Under the pieces are notes generated by a model. The model was not told the DNA's origin. It did not search any database and saw only the letters and a program-made list of their open reading frames with translations. A DNA stretch of 9,379 bases from M3007 sp044347755 (lineage in GTDB: Bacteria > Bacteroidota > Bacteroidia > Chitinophagales > Saprospiraceae): NCBI GenBank assembly GCA_044347755.1, contig JBIKUE010000156.1, positions 1-9,379 of the forward strand, given 5' to 3'. This document shows positions 1 to 6,661 of this stretch, one piece after another. The stretch's first letter is position 1. Every line of letters starts with the position of its first letter. The translations under genes were made by a program, and so were the position numbers.

Positions 1-47
1 GCAAACACCGATATTTGTTGACTGAACTCCTTGGGTAAAGTAATCAT
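1..47 (-). CDS. N-terminus of a probable IS transposase, cut by the window edge
   Basis: An ATG at 47-45 opens a minus-strand frame that runs off the left edge after 15 complete codons, MITLPKEFSQQISVF, with an incomplete Ala/Gly-type codon last. From memory, this resembles the start of IS701/IS4-like DDE transposases in Bacteroidota, which begin with a short LP-x-EF segment followed by a hydrophobic FAPLF stretch. No catalytic residue is in view, so the family is a guess. A purine-rich GGAG lies about 18-21 bases upstream of the ATG, rather far for a ribosome site. The codons lie inside a long inverted repeat (24-95), which would suit translational control of a transposase. It could also be an unrelated short frame. 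Confidence 0.4.
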   Translation of the reverse strand, partial: MITLPKEFSQQISVF

Positions 48-95
48 AATTTTAAGAGTGTGGTTACTCCAAAATTAGTTACTTCCAAGGAGTTC
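24..95 (-). repeat. Interrupted inverted repeat enclosing the start codon of the edge gene
   Basis: GAACTCCTTGG at 24-34 is the exact reverse complement of CCAAGGAGTTC at 85-95. Inside it, AAGTAA (38-43) pairs with TTACTT (79-84), and AATTTT (48-53) pairs with AAAATT (71-76), with small bulges between. In a minus-strand transcript that reads in from the right, the ATG at 47-45 and the purine-rich leader would lie within this fold. A transcript starting inside the repeat would lack the 5' arm. IS10 and IS50 use this kind of arrangement to silence transposase translation from read-through RNA; applying that here is inference. Confidence 0.5.
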
Positions 96-227
96 TTTCT
101 TCTTCATTTGGCTAAAGTCCAGCTAAGAGAAGTCGGGTGAGATTCCATGTATAAGATGTACCACACCAAAGTCCGTAGGTTTTAACACTTATTGTCTGGT
201 GTACCGTCATAAATGCACCTATATTAT
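96..227. other. Non-coding stretch right of the edge gene, possibly an IS end
   Basis: I find no coding frame of convincing character here. The only structure seen is a weak inverted repeat, GTAC-CAC-ACCA at 158-168 against TGGTGTAC at 197-204, with a 3-nt bulge. If the edge gene belongs to an insertion sequence, its terminus and target duplication should lie in this stretch. I cannot place them because the other end is outside the window. Confidence 0.3.
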
Positions 228-338
228 ACTGTGATTAGAATGATTTTGATGATTTGAGTGATGTAAATTCTTGATTTTCAATCATCCTGAGATCAAGTAC
301 TTGCATCGCCCAAATCACCAAAATCACTTTATCACAGT
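228..338. repeat. Imperfect inverted repeat of about 48 nt per arm, built from 9-nt units
   Basis: The arms are about 228-275 and 292-338, separated by about 16 nt. ACTGTGAT (228-235) pairs exactly with ATCACAGT (331-338), and CTTGAT (270-275) pairs with ATCAAG (292-297). Between these, each arm reads as successive 9-nt units of the type TGATTTTGA / TGATTTGAG / TGATGTAAA. The right arm, read in reverse complement, gives TGATTTTGG / TGATTTGGG / CGATGCAAG. It ends 6 bases from the stop codon of the T9SS protein gene, so it would form a long hairpin in that mRNA's 3' end. There is no clear T tract, so a classical terminator is not established. Confidence 0.75.
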
Positions 339-344
339 AAGCTT

Positions 345-1841
345 TTACTCCCCCTTCACCAGCCATTGCTGCCCCATTACCCTGAGAGAAACAGGATCAA
401 GCAATCTCAGCAGATAGCTTCCCACAGGCAAAGTGGCCAGGTTCACCTGCGAACAGGGCGGAGCCATTTCGGCCACCAGGTGTCCTTGCTGATTGAACAC
501 CAGGAGCCTTCCGGTTTGTGCATTGGTCAAATCTGTCTGTACCGTTGTTTTAAAGGGGTTGGGATAATACGCCAAGGTTTCCGGCGCATACATCGGCAAC
601 TCCGTGGAACCTACCAATTCACCATCCTGCCCGTCTATCCGGTGAATTTCCAGCACCGGGCTGAAGATATCTGAAATGCAATTGAGCACGAGATAGCCCT
701 GTGCGGTGTGTAAAATGGAATAAGGGAACTTGATGGCGTATTTTTTCTGCCAAACGGGGTTCAGTAAACTATCGAATTTAAACACATAGGTGAGTCCTTC
801 GCTGAAGTTGTAATTGGCGTAGTAGATAAATCCATCGGAATCGGTGGCAAATGCCTTCCCGCCATTGGTTACGAATCCGCAAGTCGGCAGATTGTATCCC
901 TTGATCAGCGCCAGATTGGCCGTTCGGGCCTCAAGTACTACTGTTCTTTCCGGACAACCCGAACCGGCGTATTCCGCTTCTTCCAGGGTGGTTGCAGTGT
1001 AAGAACTGCAATAAATACGGCCATTGAGGTACTGCCCCATGCCGCCGTCGGTGCCATTACCCAAAAAAGGATCATTGTACCAACTGGTTCCTTCCACCAC
1101 TCCGGTTTGCAGGTTAAACCGTCCCATGAGTCCGCCGTCGCTAAAACTATCGCCACCGGGTACGGTAGGTCCCTCCATATACCCGAAAAGGTAAAAAGCA
1201 TCTTCCCCTATCGAGGTATAGGTGTGGTAATACAACGAATCGATATTTTTCAGGAATTTGGTGTAATACACCGAGCCGTCCAGCCCCAGTACCTCGTACA
1301 TGGTACGTGGCAGGAAAGGACCGAGTCCGGACACATCCAGCGCGTAAGGCATCACAGAATACAGGGTATCATTGCGAATCATTCGCGCGCCGCGGTCAAA
1401 GGAAATCAAGCCTGCCGCACCCCTGTAGATGAACATGCCTGCTTTATCCGGTACCAGATCCGGCCAGTTTTGGCTTAGAACGATGTTCAGATCGGCATCA
1501 AATTCCAGCAGGGCATGATCGCTGTTGAGGGTATCTTTCACCCGGAGCCCGTCAAAAAACAGTCGATTGTTGTAGGTAAACAAGTTACCATAGTGATAGT
1601 ACCCGGCCTCCAGCTGGCGGGTAACAACTACATCTCCGTCGGCATTCAGCTTGTAAACAATGGCGCCGGCAATGCCATCATCATTGATGAGGTAATACAG
1701 ATCCTGCCCCATAGTCACTGCATCAAAAGTGGGCCTGAAGGCAGGCTGATTGGAAAGATCGGAAAAGAACGGTAGTGCCTCCTGCCCGTTGCTGCGCAAA
1801 GCCCCAAGGGTGAAGAGGAGCAGGAAGTAGAAAGAACGCAT
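345..1841 (-). CDS. Secreted protein with type IX secretion C-terminal sorting domain
   Basis: The 498-residue product opens with a signal peptide (residues 1 to about 19: MRSFYFLLLF, then LGALRSNG before QE). It ends with a type A T9SS sorting domain at about residues 421-498, with YPNPF at 426-430, the segment GRLLVFNQQG, then SYLLRL and a final WLVKGE. The protein should therefore cross the inner membrane by Sec, cross the outer membrane by T9SS, and be attached to the surface or released. The 400 residues between are aromatic-rich and repeat phrases such as FDADLNIV and FKFDSLLNPVWQKKY, which suggests a beta-propeller of the kind found in secreted Bacteroidota proteins. I see no catalytic motif and assign no substrate. 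The ATG at 1841 is chosen because the signal peptide starts there. The GNAT gene lies 71 bp upstream on the same strand, so cotranscription is possible. Confidence 0.88.
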   Translation of the reverse strand: MRSFYFLLLFTLGALRSNGQEALPFFSDLSNQPAFRPTFDAVTMGQDLYYLINDDGIAGAIVYKLNADGDVVVTRQLEAGYYHYGNLFTYNNRLFFDGLRVKDTLNSDHALLEFDADLNIVLSQNWPDLVPDKAGMFIYRGAAGLISFDRGARMIRNDTLYSVMPYALDVSGLGPFLPRTMYEVLGLDGSVYYTKFLKNIDSLYYHTYTSIGEDAFYLFGYMEGPTVPGGDSFSDGGLMGRFNLQTGVVEGTSWYNDPFLGNGTDGGMGQYLNGRIYCSSYTATTLEEAEYAGSGCPERTVVLEARTANLALIKGYNLPTCGFVTNGGKAFATDSDGFIYYANYNFSEGLTYVFKFDSLLNPVWQKKYAIKFPYSILHTAQGYLVLNCISDIFSPVLEIHRIDGQDGELVGSTELPMYAPETLAYYPNPFKTTVQTDLTNAQTGRLLVFNQQGHLVAEMAPPCSQVNLATLPVGSYLLRLLDPVSLRVMGQQWLVKGE

Positions 1842-1912
1842 GTTTTAAGGCAGGCTAAAAAATACCTGGAGCGCGTATAACAGGGGGCGCCCATATAAGT
1901 TCCGATTGCCGT

Positions 1913-2392
1913 TCAAACGATACGCTTCAACATCCAAATATTACACGACGTATGCCCCGAATTGCCCATGGCATGGTCTAACATTTTGAAGCCCAATTTG
2001 GTATACATGGAAACAGCTTTGGCAAACTCCGGCATACTTTCCAGGTATATGTTCCGGTAACCAAATTCCATTGCCGAGGAAATGGCCTTTTCCATCAATT
2101 GTTTGCCAATGCCAATGCCTCTTGCTTTTGACAGGATATAAAACTTTACGAGTTCGGCCGTATCCTTCGGCAAGCCTTCTGTTGGATAAACTCCGCAACA
2201 TCCCACCAGTTCGCCATTGACTGCCGCCACCCATAAAATAGCCCGATCTGCCTGAAACAAGTCGTAAAGATGGTCGGTAGTAGGATCGGAATAAACCGTT
2301 CCTACAGTTGGGGCCTTGTGCTCCTCAAACACGGTTCTGATCAAAGCAGCCAGATGTGGCTCATCTTGTTTTTCGACTTGTCTGATGACCAT
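1913..2392 (-). CDS. GNAT family N-acetyltransferase
   Basis: The 159-residue protein is a single GNAT domain, the usual size for the family. Motif A is clear: the strand VKFYILSKA followed by R91-G-I-G94-I-G96, the (R/Q)xxGxG/A loop that holds the acetyl-CoA pyrophosphate, then helix KQLMEKAI. Motif B follows with NIYLES (about 114-119) and SMYTKLGFK (about 128-136), in which Y130 is the usual general-acid position. The likely role is cytosolic transfer of an acetyl group from acetyl-CoA to an amine; the acceptor cannot be read from sequence. The ATG at 2392 gives a normal N-terminal strand (MVIRQVEKQDEPHLAALI) and follows an A-rich leader. A long hairpin at 2434-2490 separates it from the next gene upstream, so it may have its own promoter, although no TAnnTTTG box is obvious. 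Confidence 0.9.
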   Translation of the reverse strand: MVIRQVEKQDEPHLAALIRTVFEEHKAPTVGTVYSDPTTDHLYDLFQADRAILWVAAVNGELVGCCGVYPTEGLPKDTAELVKFYILSKARGIGIGKQLMEKAISSAMEFGYRNIYLESMPEFAKAVSMYTKLGFKMLDHAMGNSGHTSCNIWMLKRIV

Positions 2393-2433
2393 AGGTGTTT
2401 TTTTTAGTGCAGCTGCGTGGATGTGCAGAGTAG

Positions 2434-2490
2434 CGAAGGGGTTCTGTGATTACGAAACTTTTGAATTTTCGTAATCACAGAACCCCTTCG
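2434..2490. repeat. Perfect 24-bp inverted repeat (long hairpin)
   Basis: Positions 2434-2457 are the exact reverse complement of 2467-2490, with a 9-nt loop. The outer arm ends are CGAAGGGGTTCTG and CAGAACCCCTTCG. It lies between the end of the thioredoxin-like gene and the start of the GNAT gene, both on the minus strand. It could slow or stop transcription or protect the upstream mRNA, but no T run follows on the minus strand. The right arm's last five bases (CTTCG) are also the first bases of the neighbouring octamer array. Confidence 0.9.
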
Positions 2491-2537
2491 TGCCTTTGTT
2501 TCTTCGCGCCTTAGTGCCTTCGCGCTGAGCCTCGTGC
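2486..2537. repeat. Degenerate 8-nt tandem repeat (CTTCGCGC-type)
   Basis: Five consecutive 8-nt units can be read: CTTCGTGC (2486), CTTTGTTT (2494), CTTCGCGC (2502), CTTAGTGC (2510) and CTTCGCGC (2518). A sixth related unit, CTCGTGC, is at 2531-2537. The array fills the space between the hairpin right arm and the stop codon of the thioredoxin-like gene. Similar degenerate CTTTGTGC-type strings are familiar from intergenic DNA of Bacteroidota. No function can be read from it. Confidence 0.75.
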
Positions 2538-2540
2538 CTT

Positions 2541-3989
2541 TTACTTCCCTTTTGCCAGCTTCTTCAGCTCTTTCTCAAAGATGGCTTCGAGTTGGCTGGC
2601 ATGCAGATTTTTGGCTACGATGGTACGATCTTTATTGAGTACATAAAGCTCAGGGGTGATGTCTACAAAATACTTGGCGTAAATGGCGCGGTTTGTTGGA
2701 TCAAATACATTGGTAAAGGTGAATCCTTTCTCTCGAGAGAACTTCTTCCACTCTTCATCGGTTGTGCTCACGGCAATTCCATAAAAATCTACGCCGTGGG
2801 TTTTCCATTTGCGGTAAATGGCTTCTACCTCGGCTGCTTCTTTTTGGCAGTGTTCGCAGTCGGGGCTATACATAAACACAACAATGATGGGCGCCGTTTT
2901 TTCGTAGATGCTTTTCATTTGTCCGTTAAGATCCATAGCCTGTACGTCCGGGCCTTTGCGCCCCATCAGGCTGGCTTCCATTTCCCAGACGTGCTTTTGC
3001 AGGGGCGGCAGGTTTTTGGCATCTTCCCACCAGGCCAGTTCCGGGGTGAAGAAATTTTTGATGATGTGTACATATACCGCTTCACCATCCATCACCGTGC
3101 TTTTGGTATTCTCATATTGCAAGGCGATCCAGTTGGCGAAATATTTGAAATACTGGCGCTTGTTGATCACCTTTCGGATCAGCGGATCGGCTACCTTAAT
3201 CAGGGAATCCGGATGCTGAGGGGTGAGTTCTTTGATGTAACGTTTGAGCTTGTTGGCAATCACCGGAGTGTTGAGCAGACGATCATCGTCAAAGTCAACA
3301 TTGTCCCAGAAATGATCCCGGTAGTGCAGGAGTTGGCGCAGAGTGTCTACATCGCCGTTTAGCTTTTTAAACTCCTTGAAGTCCGGGTTTTGTCCGGCGG
3401 TTTTGAACTTGGTAAAGAATGCTTTGGGATTCTTTTTATAAATGCCATCCAGATACGCCTTGCGCTCGTCGAGCAACTGTGTCTGGCGCTGTTTAGCCTG
3501 CTGAAACTCCGGCGAATTCGCCGCAGATTTATTCATTATACCCGTTGTCTGGGCCATTTCAGGCTCCTGTTTGTTCTGAAACCGCACCGATTCGTAAAAA
3601 AGTTGCGTATTGATGGAGCCTTCCACCTGCATGGTACCAAAAAAATCAGGGGCAGTAGCCCGGAGCGTCATACGTTGATCTTTATCCACCAGGATCGACA
3701 TCTGTTTCATTCCCGGCAGAAGGAACGTATAAAATCCGGAGGGCATGGTTTTTTTGCGACTCAGGATAAAGTGTCCGGCCGCATCTACCTTGGCGGAGTC
3801 GATGATATAGTTCTGATCGCCCCACATACCTACCAATTTGGCGGTTCCGGCAGGGATGCCCTCCAGAAATCCTTCTATATAGGTGGAGTCGTATTCCGCA
3901 ACGGCTGGCTGGGTAGCAACTTGTGCAGCAAGTTCCGAAAGAGAGAAGACGGACAAACAAAGTATAATCGTGCGTTTGAGCATGGACAT
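2541..3989 (-). CDS. Envelope thioredoxin-like protein, DUF4369-DUF5106-TlpA type
   Basis: From the ATG at 3989 the product has 482 residues. It starts MSMLKRTIILCLSVFSL, a signal peptide with a likely cut after ELAAQ, so it acts in the periplasm. An N-terminal DUF4369-like beta domain follows (YIEGFLEG to about MTLRA). Next is a helical DUF5106 region (WDNVDFDDDRLLNTP, FKYFANWIALQYEN), then a C-terminal thioredoxin fold with the active site C378-E-H-C381 and a cis-proline loop DITPELYVL. A redox or disulfide-exchange role is expected; the partner is unknown. The frame is open to an ATG at 4031, but the added 14 residues would precede the signal peptide. A consensus promoter box also lies inside them (4017-4024), so the inner start is preferred. 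An alternative ATG at 3983 would lose only two residues. Confidence 0.88.
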   Translation of the reverse strand: MSMLKRTIILCLSVFSLSELAAQVATQPAVAEYDSTYIEGFLEGIPAGTAKLVGMWGDQNYIIDSAKVDAAGHFILSRKKTMPSGFYTFLLPGMKQMSILVDKDQRMTLRATAPDFFGTMQVEGSINTQLFYESVRFQNKQEPEMAQTTGIMNKSAANSPEFQQAKQRQTQLLDERKAYLDGIYKKNPKAFFTKFKTAGQNPDFKEFKKLNGDVDTLRQLLHYRDHFWDNVDFDDDRLLNTPVIANKLKRYIKELTPQHPDSLIKVADPLIRKVINKRQYFKYFANWIALQYENTKSTVMDGEAVYVHIIKNFFTPELAWWEDAKNLPPLQKHVWEMEASLMGRKGPDVQAMDLNGQMKSIYEKTAPIIVVFMYSPDCEHCQKEAAEVEAIYRKWKTHGVDFYGIAVSTTDEEWKKFSREKGFTFTNVFDPTNRAIYAKYFVDITPELYVLNKDRTIVAKNLHASQLEAIFEKELKKLAKGK

Positions 3990-4016
3990 TGGAATCGTTG
4001 TTTTGGTAATCCGGCA

Positions 4017-4024
4017 CAAAAGTA
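4017..4024 (-). promoter_or_regulatory. Bacteroidota -7 promoter box TACTTTTG
   Basis: Read on the minus strand, TACTTTTG matches the Bacteroidota consensus TAnnTTTG. It would start RNA near 4008-4012, giving a leader of about 20 nt before the ATG at 3989. I see no convincing TTG-type -33 element at the usual distance, so this rests on one box and its position. Confidence 0.5.
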
Positions 4025-4031
4025 AGGTCAT

Positions 4032-4264
4032 TGCACCGTGACCACGCGGGATTTGGGAAATGTTTGCAAAGGTTGCAATGCGGATGCGCTGAAACGCGAA
4101 TTATTGACTGCCAAAAGGCAACAAATCAAGGGGAACAACACTACAGGCTAAACTTTCAGTGGTATTTTCAACAAAAAGGATACTTCCCCCATAAACCCCA
4201 TACCCAACACCATTCCCAAAAATCTTCCGAACTTTACCCGGCCATACATTGTTAAGCCTTAACC
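4032..4264. other. Divergent intergenic region upstream of moaA, with a 13-nt palindrome at its moaA end
   Basis: This gap should hold the promoters of both the thioredoxin-like gene and moaA. GTTAAG (4251-4256) and CTTAAC (4258-4263) form a perfect palindrome around one central C and end one base before the moaA ATG. It could be an operator or simply shape the ribosome site. Two direct TTGCAA hexamers lie near 4063-4077. I looked for a molybdenum-cofactor riboswitch fold and for a small gene such as moaD and saw neither. Confidence 0.45.
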
Positions 4265-5245
4265 ATGCTCACCGATCGCTTCCATCGCGTGCACGATTAC
4301 CTGCGGATTTCCCTGACGGACTCCTGCAACCTGCGTTGCTCCTATTGCATGCCAGATGAACATATTCGTTGCATGCCGCACAACCAATTGATGTCGGCCA
4401 CAGAGATCGAAACCATGGCACGAATCTTTGTGGAGCATGGGGTGCGCAAGATCCGACTCACCGGCGGGGAACCACTGGTACGCAAAGAAGCTGCGGAGAT
4501 CATCGAACGCCTGTCCGTCCTTCCGGTGGAATTAACCATCACCACCAATGCCGTACTGGCTGATCAGTTTGCAGATCTGTTCCTCCGCTCAGGTATTCGC
4601 TCGCTCAACGTGAGCCTGGACACGCTCCATCCGGAAACCTTTTTTGCCCTAACGCGCCGCGACAACTGGCACCGGGTTTGGCGAAACCTGGAACTGATGA
4701 TGGAAAAAGGCTTGCGTGTTAAATTGAACACGGTAGTCATGAAGGGCGTAAACGAACAGGAACTGCCCGATTTTGTGGCGCTCACCCGCGATTTGCCCAT
4801 ACATTCCCGGTTCATTGAGTTTATGCCGTTCCAGGGCAATCAATGGGAGCATGAGCAGGTGTTTCCGGCTGCACAAATGCTGGAATTGATCGGAACCCGT
4901 TTCGACTTTGAAAAACTGCAGGACGCCAAAAATGATACGGCCAGAAAATACCAGGTATACGGACACCGTGGCACTTTCGCCATCATCAGCACGATGAGCG
5001 CTCCGTTCTGCTCCGGCTGCAACCGCATGCGTCTCACCGCCGATGGAAAAATGAAAAACTGCCTGTTTTCCCGAAGCGAAGTGGATCTGCTCGGTGCATT
5101 GCGTAAAGGCGAAGACATCGTGCCGCTCATCAAACATTGCCTCGATCTCAAAGAAGAAGCACTCGGCGGACAACTCCGCGAAGATTACGACCATATTGAA
5201 GCAGATAAACTACAGAATCGCAGTATGATTGCCATTGGCGGGTAG
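4265..5245 (+). CDS. moaA: GTP 3',8-cyclase MoaA (molybdenum cofactor biosynthesis)
   Basis: MoaA is a radical SAM enzyme that, with MoaC, turns GTP into cyclic pyranopterin monophosphate in the cytosol, the first stage of molybdenum cofactor synthesis. The 326-residue length is normal. The N-terminal cluster motif is C21-NLR-C25-SY-C28, which binds the SAM [4Fe-4S] cluster. RLTGGEPLVRK follows (the SAM-binding GGEP), with NVSLDTL and FIEFMPF further on. The second, GTP-binding cluster is held by C249-SG-C252 and C266 in FCSGCNRMRLTADGKMKNC. The protein ends in Gly-Gly, the conserved tail of MoaA needed to form the active site. The ATG at 4265 places the first Cys at the usual distance. It is the first gene of a plus-strand cluster with moeA and a TSUP permease. 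All key residues are present. Confidence 0.97.
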   Translation: MLTDRFHRVHDYLRISLTDSCNLRCSYCMPDEHIRCMPHNQLMSATEIETMARIFVEHGVRKIRLTGGEPLVRKEAAEIIERLSVLPVELTITTNAVLADQFADLFLRSGIRSLNVSLDTLHPETFFALTRRDNWHRVWRNLELMMEKGLRVKLNTVVMKGVNEQELPDFVALTRDLPIHSRFIEFMPFQGNQWEHEQVFPAAQMLELIGTRFDFEKLQDAKNDTARKYQVYGHRGTFAIISTMSAPFCSGCNRMRLTADGKMKNCLFSRSEVDLLGALRKGEDIVPLIKHCLDLKEEALGGQLREDYDHIEADKLQNRSMIAIGG

Positions 5246-5246
5246 G

Positions 5247-5315
5247 GATTTACGATCTCCGATTAACGATTTCCGATTTCCGATTTGGAATTATGATTTG
5301 GGATTTACGATTTGA
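5247..5315. repeat. Heptanucleotide tandem repeat (GATTTAC/GATTTCC type)
   Basis: Starting 2 bases after the moaA stop codon, 7-nt units follow in phase: GATTTAC, GATCTCC, GATTAAC, GATTTCC, GATTTCC, GATTTGG, one 6-nt unit AATTAT, GATTTGG, GATTTAC and GATTTGA. That is ten units, all but one with GAT at the same place. It lies between moaA and moeA and would be transcribed if the two form one operon. It resembles the heptamer repeats known from cyanobacteria and from some Bacteroidota gaps; function is unknown. Confidence 0.88.
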
Positions 5316-5386
5316 TCGGCCTGCTGTGGTTTGAAGAAACACCCCTTATCCGTTTTAATTCATTGAAAATACCCAACCGAACGTCT

Positions 5387-5456
5387 TCTGCGTAATCTGC
5401 GGTCCATCTGCGTAATCTGCGGGAAAAACCCCTCTCTGCGCAATCTGCGGGAAAAA
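5387..5456. repeat. Three spaced copies of TCTGCGTAATCTGCGG
   Basis: Copies start at 5387, 5407 and 5435. The second and third extend into the same GGGAAAAA tail, and the third has C for T (TCTGCGCAA). Each copy is itself two TCTGCG hexamers 9 nt apart. The block ends 19 bases before the moeA ATG, so it lies in the moeA leader or promoter region. The stretch 5316-5386 between the two arrays shows no gene. Confidence 0.85.
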
Positions 5457-5475
5457 CACTCCAGCAACCCACACC

Positions 5476-6660
5476 ATGACATCCGTCTCCATCGCCAAAC
5501 AAATCATATCCACCTCCATTCCGTCCTTAACAGCTGAAACCAGACCACTGGCCGACAGTCAGGGTATGATACTCGCTGCGCCCGTGTTCTCTCCGGTAGA
5601 TATGCCCCCTTTCGATCAATCGGCCATGGATGGTTATGCCTTGCAATTTGCTGATGCCGGGAACCCATTGCAAGTTGTTGGTGAAGTTCAGGCCGGTGTA
5701 GCGCCTGAAGGGCCCATAAAGAAAGGCACAGCCATGCGTATTTTTACCGGAGCGGCGGTGCCAGAAGGCGCTGATACCGTTGTGATGCAGGAAAAAGTAC
5801 ACCGGGAAAACAACCTACTCTACCTGGAAGACCCTGATCTGAAATCCGGCGCCAATGTGCGTCCGCGCGCCTCGCAAACCTCAAAGGGAGATCTGGTTTT
5901 GCCAGAAGGCACACTGATTAATCCGGCAGTCATTGGCTTGCTGGCCGGCCTGGGCATCACCACCGTGGATGTTTGGACCAAACCTCGCATTGGACTCATC
6001 ATTACCGGAAAAGAACTGGCTAAACCAGGAACTTCTCTTCAGCCCGGACAAGTGTATGAAAGCAATTCCTTTACCCTAATAGCCGCCCTTCAGGAGCTGG
6101 GCATCCAACCCGAGCTGGTCTTTCGTTGCGACGATGACGAACCGGAAATCATTCGTTGTTTGCAAACAGTACTGGAAAGTTGCGATATAGCCCTTTGTAC
6201 GGGCGGGATTTCCGTGGGCGATTATGATCTGGTGAAAAAAGCGCTGGATTATTGCGGTGTTGAAACCGGATTCTACAAGGTGAAACAAAAGCCCGGGAAG
6301 CCGCTATTTTATGGAAAAAAGGACCAAAAACGGGTGTTTGCGCTGCCAGGAAACCCGGGATCTGTGCTCACCTGTTATTACGAATATGTGGAACCGCTAT
6401 TGCAGCAAATGATGGGTAGAAAGGATTCATTCCCACGCACTACCCAGAAAATACTCGGCGAAACCGTAACCAAAAAGGCCGGACTTACGCATTTCCTGAA
6501 AGGCAAAATAGATGGCCAACAGGTGGTCCCCCTGCACGCACAGGAATCGTATAAAATGAACGGCTTTGCCCTCGCAGATTGCCTCATTGTACTGGACGAG
6601 GAGGCTACAACCATAGAAAAAGGACAAATGGTAGAAGTACACCTGGTTAACCCAATCTGA
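5476..6660 (+). CDS. moeA: Molybdopterin molybdenumtransferase MoeA
   Basis: MoeA inserts molybdate into adenylated molybdopterin, the last common step of molybdenum cofactor synthesis. The 394-residue protein has the family motifs in order: PPFDQSAMDGYA (44-55), RIFTGAAVPEGADTVVMQE (88-106), GLLAGLG (154-160), TGKEL (177-181), SNS (196-198), TGGISVGDYD (242-251), KQKPGKPLFYG (270-280) and ALPGNPGS (289-296). The C-terminal domain IV begins near residue 320. Family members often have Asp where this one has K179 in TGKEL; the following Glu, E180, is kept. The ATG at 5476 gives the normal N-terminus. The TSUP permease gene starts one base after its TGA, so the two are probably cotranscribed and translationally coupled. 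It lies 230 bp after moaA, across repeat DNA, so a shared transcript with moaA is less certain. Confidence 0.96.
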   Translation: MTSVSIAKQIISTSIPSLTAETRPLADSQGMILAAPVFSPVDMPPFDQSAMDGYALQFADAGNPLQVVGEVQAGVAPEGPIKKGTAMRIFTGAAVPEGADTVVMQEKVHRENNLLYLEDPDLKSGANVRPRASQTSKGDLVLPEGTLINPAVIGLLAGLGITTVDVWTKPRIGLIITGKELAKPGTSLQPGQVYESNSFTLIAALQELGIQPELVFRCDDDEPEIIRCLQTVLESCDIALCTGGISVGDYDLVKKALDYCGVETGFYKVKQKPGKPLFYGKKDQKRVFALPGNPGSVLTCYYEYVEPLLQQMMGRKDSFPRTTQKILGETVTKKAGLTHFLKGKIDGQQVVPLHAQESYKMNGFALADCLIVLDEEATTIEKGQMVEVHLVNPI

Positions 6661-6661
6661 T

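Noticed and set aside
2592..3362. Long plus-strand open frame (256 codons) opposite the thioredoxin-like gene
   Set aside because: The minus strand there encodes clear DUF5106 and thioredoxin motifs; the antisense frame is a shadow of its codon bias.
4031..4255. Plus-strand frame of 74 codons upstream of moaA, considered as moaD or a leader peptide
   Set aside because: It has no ubiquitin-like features, does not end in Gly-Gly, and is rich in His/Gln, as expected of non-coding DNA.
5247..5456. CRISPR array between moaA and moeA
   Set aside because: Units are 7 nt, or 16 nt with short unequal gaps, without regular spacers, and no cas genes are present.
5305..5502. Minus-strand frame of 65 codons in the moaA-moeA gap
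   Set aside because: It is a translation of the TCTGCGTAA repeat, opposite to the operon.
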